The translations under genes were made by a program, and so were the position numbers. Shown in pieces: positions 18,192-28,213 of a stretch of DNA of 45,611 nt (position 1 is its first letter; each line of letters starts with the position of its first letter). The notes beneath the pieces were generated by a model that was not told where the DNA came from, made no database searches, and saw only the letters and a list, made by a program, of their open reading frames with translations. Source of the stretch: Acidobacteriota bacterium (GTDB taxonomy: Bacteria > Acidobacteriota > Terriglobia > Terriglobales > Acidobacteriaceae). The DNA lies in NCBI GenBank assembly GCA_028876335.1, contig JAGWSG010000207.1, positions 1 through 45,611 on the forward strand. Reading direction: 5' to 3'.

Positions 18192-19443
18192 GCTCTCTCC
18201 GCAGTTCGGCCGCTTCTTCCTTCAATTCAACTGTCTTTGACAGCAGCTCGTAATTTCCGTGCCACTGCACAAAATCAGCACCGCCCATGAAAGCCCCATG
18301 CTTGCTGGTTCGCCCGTCATAGTGCCACATGTTGAAGTAGGTAAAGTCGATTGTGTGCGTAAAGGGCGGCCCGGTCAGTGTCCCGTCCTTGTGAAGTTCG
18401 TCAACAATCTCCTTCGCGGCCAGAATCTTTTGATTCGTGTTTTCAATCACCTGCTCGGCCTGTGTGTAAACCCGATTGACCAAAGCCGAGGTGTGGCACT
18501 GCTCGCATACCTGTTTCATGTTTGCCTGTGCCTGCAGGTAATTGGGACGCTTGGTGCTGACGGCCGCTGCCAAATACCAGCTCAAGCGTTCAGAGGGATC
18601 ATGGGTCACTTTCAGTCCATTAATGCCGCTCATGTGGCATGTCGCGCATGTGGGGACGAACATATCGCGGGTCGTCAAAGAGTCCGGCGGAGCGTTCAGA
18701 TTCAAGAGATTACGTTGCGCTGCAAACATCACTCCGTGCCTGGACTCGGTGTAGATCTCCAATTGCGAATGATCCGGTCCCATGTGGCATTGCCCGCAGG
18801 TGGAGGGCAGCCGTGCCAACGCTACGGAGCCGGTGTGGCGCGAATGGCACTCTGTGCAGGTTCCGATGGTGCCGTCATCATTGGGTTTCCCAATTGCATG
18901 GCACTTCTCACAGCCTGCAGTAACGGCTGGATGTCCCTCCGGTAACGTAAGCGGATTGGGTGGCCTTTTGGTTCCGCCAGGCTGGTACTTTTCGCTGAAT
19001 GCTACTTCCTCCGGTGTAAGTCCCTTTTCTCCGTGGACCGCTGCCCAGCTTGGCGCCGCGTGGCGGCTGCGCAAGAACTCCTGATACTCCCCTTCATGAC
19101 ACGAACGGCAATTGCCAGCAGTAAGGTGCGCGCTTATTACAAATCCGTGGTGATCGACTTTCTTTTGCCCAGGTGCGGGCTGATGACAGTCCAGGCAGTT
19201 CACGCCCTTCTTTGCATGCTCTGACATCTCATACTCATGCACTACCGCGTATTGCAGCCGTGCATGACATTCCGCGCATCTGCCCGAAGCACGAACAAAA
19301 TCCGCGGTTGGTTGCTGGGTCTCCAACTTGGGACGAGCCCGGTTGATCAGGAAGGCGGAAATAATCAGCGCAAACGCAATGACGACTGCAACAAACACCG
19401 AACGAAACGACATTGGCCACGACCTCGCCGCAAAATCAATCAA
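18178..19443 (-). CDS. Octaheme c-type cytochrome of the hydroxylamine oxidoreductase (HAO)-like family
   Basis: N-terminal signal/anchor, eight CxxCH motifs (CAECH, CLDCH, CRSCH, CEKCH, CTECH, CGQCH, CATCH, CEQCH) and C-terminal MWHYDGRTSKHGAFMGGADFVQWHGNYEL. Start may be 19413. Confidence 0.82.
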   Translation of the reverse strand: MIDFAARSWPMSFRSVFVAVVIAFALIISAFLINRARPKLETQQPTADFVRASGRCAECHARLQYAVVHEYEMSEHAKKGVNCLDCHQPAPGQKKVDHHGFVISAHLTAGNCRSCHEGEYQEFLRSRHAAPSWAAVHGEKGLTPEEVAFSEKYQPGGTKRPPNPLTLPEGHPAVTAGCEKCHAIGKPNDDGTIGTCTECHSRHTGSVALARLPSTCGQCHMGPDHSQLEIYTESRHGVMFAAQRNLLNLNAPPDSLTTRDMFVPTCATCHMSGINGLKVTHDPSERLSWYLAAAVSTKRPNYLQAQANMKQVCEQCHTSALVNRVYTQAEQVIENTNQKILAAKEIVDELHKDGTLTGPPFTHTIDFTYFNMWHYDGRTSKHGAFMGGADFVQWHGNYELLSKTVELKEEAAELRREHARK

Positions 19444-19865
19444 CTAAATTGAAAGGCTTGACACGTCAGTACATTCATTCAAACTGGCGCACATTTCAGG
19501 CGTGGCAATCTTAACAACTGCGCTTCATATGTGAATCAAAATTCCGCTTATTTGGACGGTTGTCGAACCCAAGCTCCACAGTTCCCTTTTCAGTGGTGCC
19601 ACGATTCAATGCACCGCCTGCTCAAAGGCAAGTGCTGACGGGCAAACAAGGCCCCATTCGAAAGAGAATCAACACCCGCTACCTACTGTTGAATTGGCAT
19701 CATATGGAATGGAATGTGAAACTTCCGTCCACATATGTGGTAGCCGCTACCTTCGCTTCATCTCCAGAGTCCAATTCTCTGAGTGCTATACTTTAGCCCA
19801 AGACCGCAGCGCCTTGGCCATGTTTTTTGTCCATCGCAGCAGCTGTCCGGAGGTACCACCCGCCC

Positions 19866-21488
19866 ATGACTCCCCGCACACGCCGGGCCATCTTCAGCCT
19901 TACTATCTTCTTTGCTGTCTGCGCCGTAGCAGGCCTCGTCCTGCAGGGCAAGGTCGGTGCTCAATCGTCTGAAGACGAAAGCCAGTTGCGCGACAGCATC
20001 AAGTCGTTCGCGGATGTTTACTCCATCGTCGAACAGAATTACGCGGAACCCATCAAAGGGGACAAGGTAGACGACGCAATTTATGACGGCGCCATCCCCG
20101 GCATGCTGCGCGTGCTCGATCCGCACTCAAACTTCTACGATCCGAAAGCCTACGCACGCATGCGCGAAGACCAGCGCGGCCACTATTACGGTGTCGGCAT
20201 GGTCATCCAGCAGCAAGGCAATAAGGTGTATGTGATCACTCCGTATGAGGGCACACCGTCCTACCGTGCCGGCATTAAACCCGGTGACGTGATTGCTTCC
20301 ATTGACGGCAAGGCCACCACAGGATGGACCTCCGATCAGGTGGCAAAGGCGTTGAAGGGTCCCCGTGGAACGCATGTGCAGGTTTCGATGATTCGCGACG
20401 GCCACACAAGCCCGCTTGTGTTTGACCTTGTGCGCGACGACATCTCGCATCCTTCTGTTGATCTGGCCTTCGAGATCCGTCCCGGCATTGGTTACATCCA
20501 TCTGACACAGTTCCAGGAAACCACCGGTAAGGAAGTGGTTGACGCGATCAACAGCTTCCCGAACCTTAAGGGATTGCTGCTCGACCTGCGTGGCAACCCG
20601 GGCGGCCTGTTGAGCCAGGCGGTAGACGTATGCGACCACCTACTTGCCAAAGGACAGACCATCGTCTCGCAGCGTGGACGCGCCTATCCGGACCAGAATT
20701 ACGTAGCCACCCACGGAAACGGCGGTAAAACTTTTCCCATCGTGGTGCTGGTCAATCGTGGAACCGCTTCCGCAGCGGAAATTGTCTCTGGCGCGCTGCA
20801 GGATCATGATCGAGCGCTGATTGTTGGCGAAACCACATTCGGCAAGGGCCTGGTGCAGACGGTATACAACCTAAGCGACAACACAGGTCTGGCACTGACA
20901 ACTTATCACTACTACACGCCATCCGGCCGCCTGATACAGCGCAACTACACTGGCGTTTCGCTGTATGACTATTACTACAATCACGCTGGCGCTTTGCCTT
21001 CTAACTCGACCAATCGCGAAGTGAAATTTACCGACTCCGGCCGCACAGTCTACGGCGGCGGCGGTATCACTCCGGACGAGAAGATTGAGTCGCCCAAGTC
21101 GAACAACTTTCAGGACCAGCTCATTTACAAACAGGTCTTCTTTCATTTTGCCGCCAACTACCTGGCGAATCGTACGATTGATCGTGACTTCAAGGTCGAT
21201 GACGCAGTGCTCAAAGCTTTCAAGGACTTCCTGACCAGTCAAAACATTGCCTATACGGATCAGGACATCAATGGTGTGATGGATTGGCTAAAGGCGAGCA
21301 TTCGCGACAAGATGGTCACCTATGAATTCGGGCAGCAACAGGGGCTTCGTGTTCTCGCGGATTGGGACCCGATGATTCAGAAGGCGCTCACCTACATGCC
21401 GGAAGCGCAAGCGCTGGAAGAGCACGCGCATGAGGTACTTGCGCAGAAGGCGCAGGCTCGCAATGAAGGCGCTCCAACTCATCAGTAG
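19866..21488 (+). CDS. S41-family carboxyl-terminal processing peptidase
   Basis: PDZ domain (VITPYEGTPSYRAGIKPGDVIASIDG), GLLLDLRGNPGGLLSQAVDV, catalytic VNRGTASAAEIVSGALQDHDRALIVGETTFGKGLVQ. Confidence 0.95.
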   Translation: MTPRTRRAIFSLTIFFAVCAVAGLVLQGKVGAQSSEDESQLRDSIKSFADVYSIVEQNYAEPIKGDKVDDAIYDGAIPGMLRVLDPHSNFYDPKAYARMREDQRGHYYGVGMVIQQQGNKVYVITPYEGTPSYRAGIKPGDVIASIDGKATTGWTSDQVAKALKGPRGTHVQVSMIRDGHTSPLVFDLVRDDISHPSVDLAFEIRPGIGYIHLTQFQETTGKEVVDAINSFPNLKGLLLDLRGNPGGLLSQAVDVCDHLLAKGQTIVSQRGRAYPDQNYVATHGNGGKTFPIVVLVNRGTASAAEIVSGALQDHDRALIVGETTFGKGLVQTVYNLSDNTGLALTTYHYYTPSGRLIQRNYTGVSLYDYYYNHAGALPSNSTNREVKFTDSGRTVYGGGGITPDEKIESPKSNNFQDQLIYKQVFFHFAANYLANRTIDRDFKVDDAVLKAFKDFLTSQNIAYTDQDINGVMDWLKASIRDKMVTYEFGQQQGLRVLADWDPMIQKALTYMPEAQALEEHAHEVLAQKAQARNEGAPTHQ

Positions 21489-21505
21489 CGACAACAGTTC
21501 AATCA

Positions 21506-21543
21506 AAACTGAGGCCTTCCCGCATGGGATGGCCTTTCAGTTT
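21506..21543. terminator. Bidirectional terminator-like hairpin between convergent genes
   Basis: AAACTGA-GGCC-t-TCCC-gcat-GGGA-t-GGCC-tt-TCAGTTT, flanked by A- and T-rich ends. Confidence 0.75.
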
Positions 21544-21560
21544 CGAACTGGCTTATCTTT

Positions 21561-22109
21561 TCAACGCTGACTTGCTTCGCCGGCTGCAACCTTCTTATTG
21601 AACTCCGCGGAACCTTTCCTGGGAACGGTGAGCGACTTCCATCCTTCGCCTGCAAAGTGGCGGGAGAGCAACACAATTTGTCCTACGTGATAGGGATAGT
21701 GCGCGAGTTGCCGGTTGATGGCCTGCATCACGGAGTGGGCCTCGCCTCGAATGGTGATTGTGCGGTCGAGATCTTCATCCGTCAGAGCGTCGAGCGCCGC
21801 AAAGAATACACTCCAACCATATTCCCATTGAGCCATGAGTTCTGCGCGTGTGGCTGCGGGTTCTTCAAATTCGCTGTCTCGATTGCGATCCGGCTTCTCG
21901 CCATCCGTGGTAAGGAAATCCGTCCATCGCGAACGCATATTCCCCACCATGTGCTTCACGATGATGGCAATAGAATTCGACTCGCCGTCAATAACCGTGA
22001 ACAGTTGCTCGTCGGGCGTCTGCTCCATTGCGCGTTCTGCGAGCTTTTTGTAGTAGTGAAAAACGGCCAGTGCGTCAGTTAAAAACGAGGTTGTGAATTC
22101 GAGCGCCAT
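21561..22109 (-). CDS. DUF1572 / DinB-superfamily protein
   Basis: LFTVIDGESNSIAIIVKHMVGNMRSRWTDFLTTDGEKPDRNRDSEF...AHYPYHVGQIVLLSRHFAGEGWKSLTVPRKGSAEFN. Confidence 0.85.
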   Translation of the reverse strand: MALEFTTSFLTDALAVFHYYKKLAERAMEQTPDEQLFTVIDGESNSIAIIVKHMVGNMRSRWTDFLTTDGEKPDRNRDSEFEEPAATRAELMAQWEYGWSVFFAALDALTDEDLDRTITIRGEAHSVMQAINRQLAHYPYHVGQIVLLSRHFAGEGWKSLTVPRKGSAEFNKKVAAGEASQR

Positions 22110-22125
22110 ACTGGGAGTCTAGCTC

Positions 22126-23193
22126 TTACGGCTCATCGCTATAGATCGACACGATCGGTTTACCGCCCTCTGCCTGCCGTGCGCGGTACATCCCCGGCGT
22201 GTTGAAGCTCCATGCCATCTGTCCGTCAGGCGCAATGGCAATCACGCCGCCGTCGCCTTTCAATGCAGTCAATTCGCCATGAATCACTTCATCGGCAGCC
22301 TTCTGCAGTGGCATCTTCCTGAAGTAAACAAGATTGCATACTTCGCGTGCCACTCCGAGGCGGATGAAAAACTCTCCTGTCCCGGTACCCGAAACCGCGC
22401 ACGACTTGTTCGAGGCATAAGTGCCTGCGCCGATGATCGGCGAATCGCCCACGCGACCCCACTGCTTCGCGGTCAGTCCGCCCGTGGATGTACCCGCTGC
22501 AATATTGCCGGCCTTGTCGAGTGCAACGACACCTACCGTCCCGAACTTGTGCGCGCCTGGCGCGTCAATCTCCGCCACTGGCTTTGCGGGAGCCGGAGGC
22601 ACGCCCGCTGGACGCTGAGGTATGGGCAATCCTTCCTTCTTCAGTTCGCGCACCAGAGACTGCCACCGCCTCTCCGTGAAGAAGTAGCTGGGCGGCACCA
22701 TTTCCAATCCCTCTTTCTGTGCGAATGCATCGGCGCCAGCGCCCTCCAGCATCACATGTGGGGATTTTTCCATAACTGCACGCGCCAGGGTGATTGGATG
22801 CTTGGTTCGCGTGACGCCCGCAACCGCGCCTGCCATCAGGCTGGATCCATCCATGATTGCCGCGTCTAGTTCGTTCCTCCCCTCGGCTGTAAAAACAGCA
22901 CCCCGGCCTGCGTTGAACAGAGGATCGTCTTCAAACCGCCGGATCACTGCCTCTACCGCATCCAATGAAGACCCGCCTCGGTCCAGTACCGCTGCCCCCG
23001 CGGCCAGCCCTTCGCCAAGAGCCTTGCGATAAGCAGCTTCGGTTTCAGGTTTCATGTGCGCGCGTTCAATCACTCCGGCGCCGCCATGCAACACGATGGC
23101 CCAGTGGTGCGCTGGCTTCTGAGCCTGCAAGGAAGAATTCAATCCAGCCATAATCATCGCTACCGATAGAGCGAGGAAGAAAAAACGACGCAC
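22126..23193 (-). CDS. Isoaspartyl peptidase / plant-type L-asparaginase (Ntn hydrolase), secreted
   Basis: Signal peptide, WAIVLHGGAGVIER, nucleophile region HKFGTVGVVALDKAGNIAAGTSTGGLTAKQWGRVGDSPIIGAGTYA. Confidence 0.93.
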   Translation of the reverse strand: MRRFFFLALSVAMIMAGLNSSLQAQKPAHHWAIVLHGGAGVIERAHMKPETEAAYRKALGEGLAAGAAVLDRGGSSLDAVEAVIRRFEDDPLFNAGRGAVFTAEGRNELDAAIMDGSSLMAGAVAGVTRTKHPITLARAVMEKSPHVMLEGAGADAFAQKEGLEMVPPSYFFTERRWQSLVRELKKEGLPIPQRPAGVPPAPAKPVAEIDAPGAHKFGTVGVVALDKAGNIAAGTSTGGLTAKQWGRVGDSPIIGAGTYASNKSCAVSGTGTGEFFIRLGVAREVCNLVYFRKMPLQKAADEVIHGELTALKGDGGVIAIAPDGQMAWSFNTPGMYRARQAEGGKPIVSIYSDEP

Positions 23194-23241
23194 GATTCTC
23201 TCCTGGATTGCAGAATAAAGCGCGCTTGAGCCAGTGCAAAG

Positions 23242-23273
23242 AAAAAAGGCGCGGCGGCCAAAGCCGCCACGCC
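23242..23273 (-). terminator. Intrinsic terminator downstream of the TonB receptor gene
   Basis: Minus strand: GGCGTGGCGGC-TTTG-GCCGCCGCGCC followed by TTTTTT. Confidence 0.9.
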
Positions 23274-23294
23274 TGAGGTTTCCCAGGACTTACT

Positions 23295-26200
23295 TTAGAA
23301 AACGAACTTACCGACAATCTGCATCTGTCGCGCACCAAACAGAATGCCCGAGGTGCTGGTTGGAGTGCCTAGATAAGTTGCCGCATTGGTGTACGGTGCA
23401 ATACAGCCATTGGTGTGACCTGAGCAACTGCCCGCACCCGGAGCAACGTAAGTGGAATAATTCGTAGCCTCACTCAGGATGTTCTGGTGATTCAGAAGGT
23501 TAAAGGACTCCACGTAGAACTCGAACTTCGTCTTTTCAGTAATGTTAAAGTCACGGGCAAGACGAGCATCCACGTTCCGCAGACCGGCTCCGGGGAAGGA
23601 GTTGCGGCCAAGCTCCGGAGTCCTCACCGCCGTTCCAAAGTTGAACCAGCTAACCGAAGCGCCGGTAAGGCCACCATTGCCGAAGATGCCGGGCGAGGAA
23701 AGTGCACTGGTCGGGTAGTTGCTCATCATCGCCGTAAGCGGGAAACCGGTCTGCGCCGTAAATCCGCCTGAAAGAGTCCAGCCGTTTGCGATGTAGCCAA
23801 GCGGAGTCACCGAGGTCCGGACCTTTGGAGACCAGATCAGGCTGCCCACAAAGCGATTCCGAAGATCAAGGTCAGAGCGTGCGTACTCGGCTTTGTAGTT
23901 GTTCGGATCGATCGGCACGTCGGTTCCGTTAAAGGTTCCGCTCACGCCTCCCACCTCACCGTTGTCCATAGCCTTGGCCCAGGTGTAATTAACAAGCACC
24001 TGCACGCCATGGCCCATAGGCTTCTTCACCGTTACCACCATGGAGTGGTACCAGGTGTTCATGTCGGAGAAACCCGTCAACACACCGGCAGTATCGGTTG
24101 TTACGCGCTGTGTATACCACGGCAGTGTGACCGTCTCCTGCGTAACGCCTGCAGCGTTCACAATGTCGTAGCTCTTGGTCTCTGTCGCCGGCTGCACGTT
24201 CGTGTCAATAAACCTGGGCAGACGCATGCCGCGATTGCCCACGTAGCCGACCGTCAGGCCGATGTGGCCGGGCAGCTCCTGGTCGATTGCGAGATCCCAT
24301 GAGTGCGAATACGGATTGCTGAACTTGGGATCAAGACCGCGTGCAGCCAATGGAGCAAGAGACGCGCCAGTGTTCTGCACCACAGGAGTCAGTGCGCCGT
24401 CAAACGGAGCAGCCAGTGCCGGCCCCGGAGGTGTAAACAGAACACCGAGGTTTGCAGGAGCCCACGATGTAGTCGGGCCTGCGTTGTACTGTTGCTGGAA
24501 GACGCCATTTTCCGCACGGATGGTGTAATACGTGGAAGCCTGCGTCAGGCCATAGAACATTCCGTAGCCACCACGAATAACTGTCTTGGGGAACGGGTTC
24601 CAGTTAAAGCCGAAGCGAGGCTGGAAGTTGGCCTTGCCGATATGAATCTTCGAAGTATATAGCTCGGCCAGAGCACTGGTCTTATTCGGCATGGGAGGTT
24701 GCGGCATCATCTGAATGTCGTAACGCAGACCAAGTGAAACCTGGAATTTCGGGCTCACCTTATAGCGCTCGTTCACAAATGCGCCCAGAACCTTCTGCCA
24801 TGCGTCGTCTTTGCCAATGCCGGTGATAGGATCGTTCACTTGAGTGAAGGAGGTGTAGTGCTTGCCACCATTCACTCCGTAAACGTCCTGCACCCAATTG
24901 GCGAAGGCGTCTTCCGGTGTACCAGGCCTATAGGTGTAGATACCGCCACCCTGGAACAGGTTGATGGCCAGTTCGTCGATCAGGTTCAGATCGAAGCCGG
25001 CTTTCAGTGTGTTGCGTCCGAAAGTCTTCGAGTAGGTATCCGCGATCTCCCAACGATGTTCATCAGGAAACGCTGGGCGAGGCAGCGCGTTGGGCATGCC
25101 GTAGGAGGCGATGCTCGTAATCGCGACAGAAGGTCCGGAGGCGTTTGCGCCCGCCGTCTCCAGATCACGCGCCCATTGGAAGGTCATCTGATTTACGGAG
25201 CTCGCATTCAGAACCGCGGTCCAGTTCGCGATGAAGAAACGTTCGTGATAGACCGTTGAACCATTCTGCGTGACACCGTTGTTGACTGAAGTACTGGACG
25301 AGTTGTAACCGTTTGGCAGCTTGAAATTATCCCAGTTGAACTCGGCGGATACCAGGTTCTTCGGGGTGATCTGCCAGTCGAGCTTAGGGAAAAAGATGTT
25401 CTGGTCCCACGTACGGGGATACAGACCCTGCAGCTTATAGCCACCTACTCCGGCGATTCTGCCGGTCAGGTAATCCAGAGCAGTCTGGCACTGGCTAACA
25501 GTCAAAGGAGACTTGCAATAGGCTGTGCTGCCAGACTGAATCGATGTGGAAAGCTCGCTGTACGGCGCCGTGGAGATGTAGGTGATCGGGTTCACCTTGC
25601 GGAAACCGTCATAAGTGAAGAAGTAGAACAGCTTGTCCTTTTTGATGGGTCCGCCGATCGATCCGCCAAACTGGTGCTGCTGATGTACAGGCTGGGTAAA
25701 GACACCGTGTGCCTTACCGTAGGGGTCCAGCGCGTTCAGGCCGGGATAGCGAAGAAAATAAAACAGATCGCCATGCATATTGTTCGTGCCCGACTTGGTA
25801 ATCGCATTGATCTGTCCGCCTGCGGCCTGACCGAGTTCGGCAGAGTAAGGGCCCGATGCTGACTGGAACTCCTGAATCGAATCTGTCGAATAGACATAAG
25901 GAGCACCCGTCGCGCGTCCACGCGCCTCGGAGAAGAACGCCTGGTTGTTGTTCGCTCCGTCGATCAGGTTCGAGTTGTACAAAGACGAAATGCCACGGTA
26001 TGAAATCAGGCCGCTTGCTCCGTCCGGAGCCACGTTTGGAGTCATCAGCACATAGTTGTCATACCGGCGTCCATTCACCGGCATGTTGCTGATCGTTTCC
26101 TGTCCAATTTCCTGCGAAGTTGAGATCTTTTCCGTATCAATAAGCGGGGCTTCACTTGTGATCGTCACTGTGTCTGAAGCCGTAGCAACGGGCAATTGCG

Positions 26201-26555
26201 CATCCACATTTACTGTCTGACCGACGAGTACAGTCACGTCTTTGCGGACCACTTTTGCGAACCCCGGAGCGACAAGAGTCACCTGATAGCGCCCTGGCTT
26301 GAGAAATGTGGCCGTATACGTACCCGCAGAGGTGGTCACCAGTTGACGTGAAATACCCGTGTCAGTTTGCAGCACAGTCACGGTTGCACCGGCGACGACC
26401 GCGTTATTGGGATCGGTGACGGTACCGCTGATGGTACCCAGTCCGGCATCCTGCGCTATGACTGGTGTTGCAAACAACACCAGCACAGACGCGCAGAAGA
26501 GCCCGACCCGCAAAAGGCCTCGAAGGGTCTTCTGAGTCGAAGAAATAATATTCAT
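23295..26555 (-). CDS. TonB-dependent receptor, Oar-like, with N-terminal carboxypeptidase-regulatory-like domain
   Basis: GTISGTVTDPNNAVVAGATVTVLQTDTGISRQLVTTSAGTYTATFLKPGRYQVTL, then plug and beta-barrel (YSAELGQAAGGQINAITKSGTNNMHGDLFYFLR) ending in F. Start at MNIISSTQK. Confidence 0.92.
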   Translation of the reverse strand: MNIISSTQKTLRGLLRVGLFCASVLVLFATPVIAQDAGLGTISGTVTDPNNAVVAGATVTVLQTDTGISRQLVTTSAGTYTATFLKPGRYQVTLVAPGFAKVVRKDVTVLVGQTVNVDAQLPVATASDTVTITSEAPLIDTEKISTSQEIGQETISNMPVNGRRYDNYVLMTPNVAPDGASGLISYRGISSLYNSNLIDGANNNQAFFSEARGRATGAPYVYSTDSIQEFQSASGPYSAELGQAAGGQINAITKSGTNNMHGDLFYFLRYPGLNALDPYGKAHGVFTQPVHQQHQFGGSIGGPIKKDKLFYFFTYDGFRKVNPITYISTAPYSELSTSIQSGSTAYCKSPLTVSQCQTALDYLTGRIAGVGGYKLQGLYPRTWDQNIFFPKLDWQITPKNLVSAEFNWDNFKLPNGYNSSSTSVNNGVTQNGSTVYHERFFIANWTAVLNASSVNQMTFQWARDLETAGANASGPSVAITSIASYGMPNALPRPAFPDEHRWEIADTYSKTFGRNTLKAGFDLNLIDELAINLFQGGGIYTYRPGTPEDAFANWVQDVYGVNGGKHYTSFTQVNDPITGIGKDDAWQKVLGAFVNERYKVSPKFQVSLGLRYDIQMMPQPPMPNKTSALAELYTSKIHIGKANFQPRFGFNWNPFPKTVIRGGYGMFYGLTQASTYYTIRAENGVFQQQYNAGPTTSWAPANLGVLFTPPGPALAAPFDGALTPVVQNTGASLAPLAARGLDPKFSNPYSHSWDLAIDQELPGHIGLTVGYVGNRGMRLPRFIDTNVQPATETKSYDIVNAAGVTQETVTLPWYTQRVTTDTAGVLTGFSDMNTWYHSMVVTVKKPMGHGVQVLVNYTWAKAMDNGEVGGVSGTFNGTDVPIDPNNYKAEYARSDLDLRNRFVGSLIWSPKVRTSVTPLGYIANGWTLSGGFTAQTGFPLTAMMSNYPTSALSSPGIFGNGGLTGASVSWFNFGTAVRTPELGRNSFPGAGLRNVDARLARDFNITEKTKFEFYVESFNLLNHQNILSEATNYSTYVAPGAGSCSGHTNGCIAPYTNAATYLGTPTSTSGILFGARQMQIVGKFVF

Positions 26556-26891
26556 TGCGTTCTGGTTCTCCTTAGTAAATGGTTCGAATTCAAGTAAGAA
26601 CAGCGGTCCGCCTCTAAGGTCAGATAGTTCCAAAATTCCTCAAAGCAGCTCTTGTGTACACAATTCACTTGATTTGTGCGTTTTTGGCTCTGTCGCGCAA
26701 ATTCTGCTGCAACGAGCCTCTGCCCGGGTGCCGGCCATACTTCGCCGACTTAGAGTAGTTACACATGATCTCGGGTAAGATGCCCTGATTCTACCTTCAA
26801 CAAAGCTGAAAATAACCCCGGAAAAACATGTACCCATGTGAAAATAATGTCATACTCACTCGCAAGTTGCACAATTTGGACGGCATTTTTC

Positions 26892-27968
26892 ATGGTTTTT
26901 CGCTTTCGAACTCTCTCCGCTGCTCTACTTACCTTTCTCATTAGCCAATCAGCCGCCCTTCAGGCGAGTTCCTCTCAGCCTGCGCAGGCCCCTATCCCCG
27001 TTAAGGTCGTTGTCGTAGCCATGTTTGAGTTGGGCAACGACACAGGCGACCGACCCGGCGAGTTGCAGTATTGGGTCGAACGCGATCACCTCGACCACGT
27101 CTACGAGGTTCCCGCCGCCTATCACTCCGTCCGCATGAACGACCGGGGAGAGATGGCAATTCTTACCGGTGCGGGTACGGCACATGCTGCGGCCACGCTC
27201 ATGGCTGTCGGCCAAGACCCGCGTTTCGATTTCTCACATGCCTACTGGATCATTGCCGGAATCTCCGGAGGAAATCCAAAGCGTGTTTCTCTTGGTTCCG
27301 CTGTCTGGGCAAACTGGGTGGTGGATGGAGACCTGGCCTACGAGATCGATGAGCGCGAAATCCCGAAGAACTGGCCAACCGGCTATGTACCGCTGCGCAA
27401 GACCATCCCTTTCGAAAGGCCCGCAGAGCCAACGCCCAACCAGGTCTTCGAGCTCAACCACGGGCTTGAGAAATGGGCGTATCGACTGACAAAAGATATT
27501 CCTCTTGCCGACGATGAAAAGCTGCGTGCGATTCGCGGCAACTACGATGGCAAGGCAGCGCAACTACCTCCCATAGTCACAGAAGGCGATGAGATTTCCT
27601 CCTCGACCTTTTGGCACGGCAAATTGCTCGATAAGTGGGCGGATGAGTGGATCACCTATTTCACAAACGGACAGGGCCACTTTGCGACTACGGCCATGGA
27701 AGATACCGGGACTCTGCTCTCCATCGATGGACTTGCGGCAGCAGGTAAGGCAGATGGAAACCGCGTTCTCGTTCTGCGCACCATCAGCAATTTTGACCAG
27801 CAGCCGCGCGGCCTGGATGCTGCGACGAGCCTCGCTCGCCAGCGACTGGGATCCTACAGTGCATATATGCCATCTCTTGAGGCGGCTTACACCGTCGGCC
27901 ATACGGTCGTAAACGAGCTACTCACCCATTGGTCCAGGTACAGCTCGGCAATTCCATCGGCACAATAA
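26892..27968 (+). CDS. Purine nucleoside permease (NUP)-family protein with signal peptide
   Basis: PIPVKVVVVAMFELGNDTGDRPGELQYWVERDHLDHVYEVPAAYHSVRMNDRGEMAILTGAGTAHAAATLMA...YWIIAGISGGNPKRVSLGSAVWANWVVDGDLAYEIDEREIP. Confidence 0.88.
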   Translation: MVFRFRTLSAALLTFLISQSAALQASSSQPAQAPIPVKVVVVAMFELGNDTGDRPGELQYWVERDHLDHVYEVPAAYHSVRMNDRGEMAILTGAGTAHAAATLMAVGQDPRFDFSHAYWIIAGISGGNPKRVSLGSAVWANWVVDGDLAYEIDEREIPKNWPTGYVPLRKTIPFERPAEPTPNQVFELNHGLEKWAYRLTKDIPLADDEKLRAIRGNYDGKAAQLPPIVTEGDEISSSTFWHGKLLDKWADEWITYFTNGQGHFATTAMEDTGTLLSIDGLAAAGKADGNRVLVLRTISNFDQQPRGLDAATSLARQRLGSYSAYMPSLEAAYTVGHTVVNELLTHWSRYSSAIPSAQ

Positions 27969-28213
27969 ACACCGCCGCGAGAGAAAAACACCCTGCACAT
28001 CATCGCTCGCGGAATAAAGCGCCGAGATGCGCACGCACTCGTCTCCGCGCCGCCATTCCCAGCCTGCTTGAAGGCAGCAAAATCGCCTGAAAATCAGGCC
28101 GCATCAATTCCCGCACTTGGCGACTCCACGCCCGGCAGTGCACAATTCTTGAGTTTCCGCATCATGCACTAAAGGCACATCCCCATCGCTCCTGCGACCG
28201 TAAAAGAGGTTTC

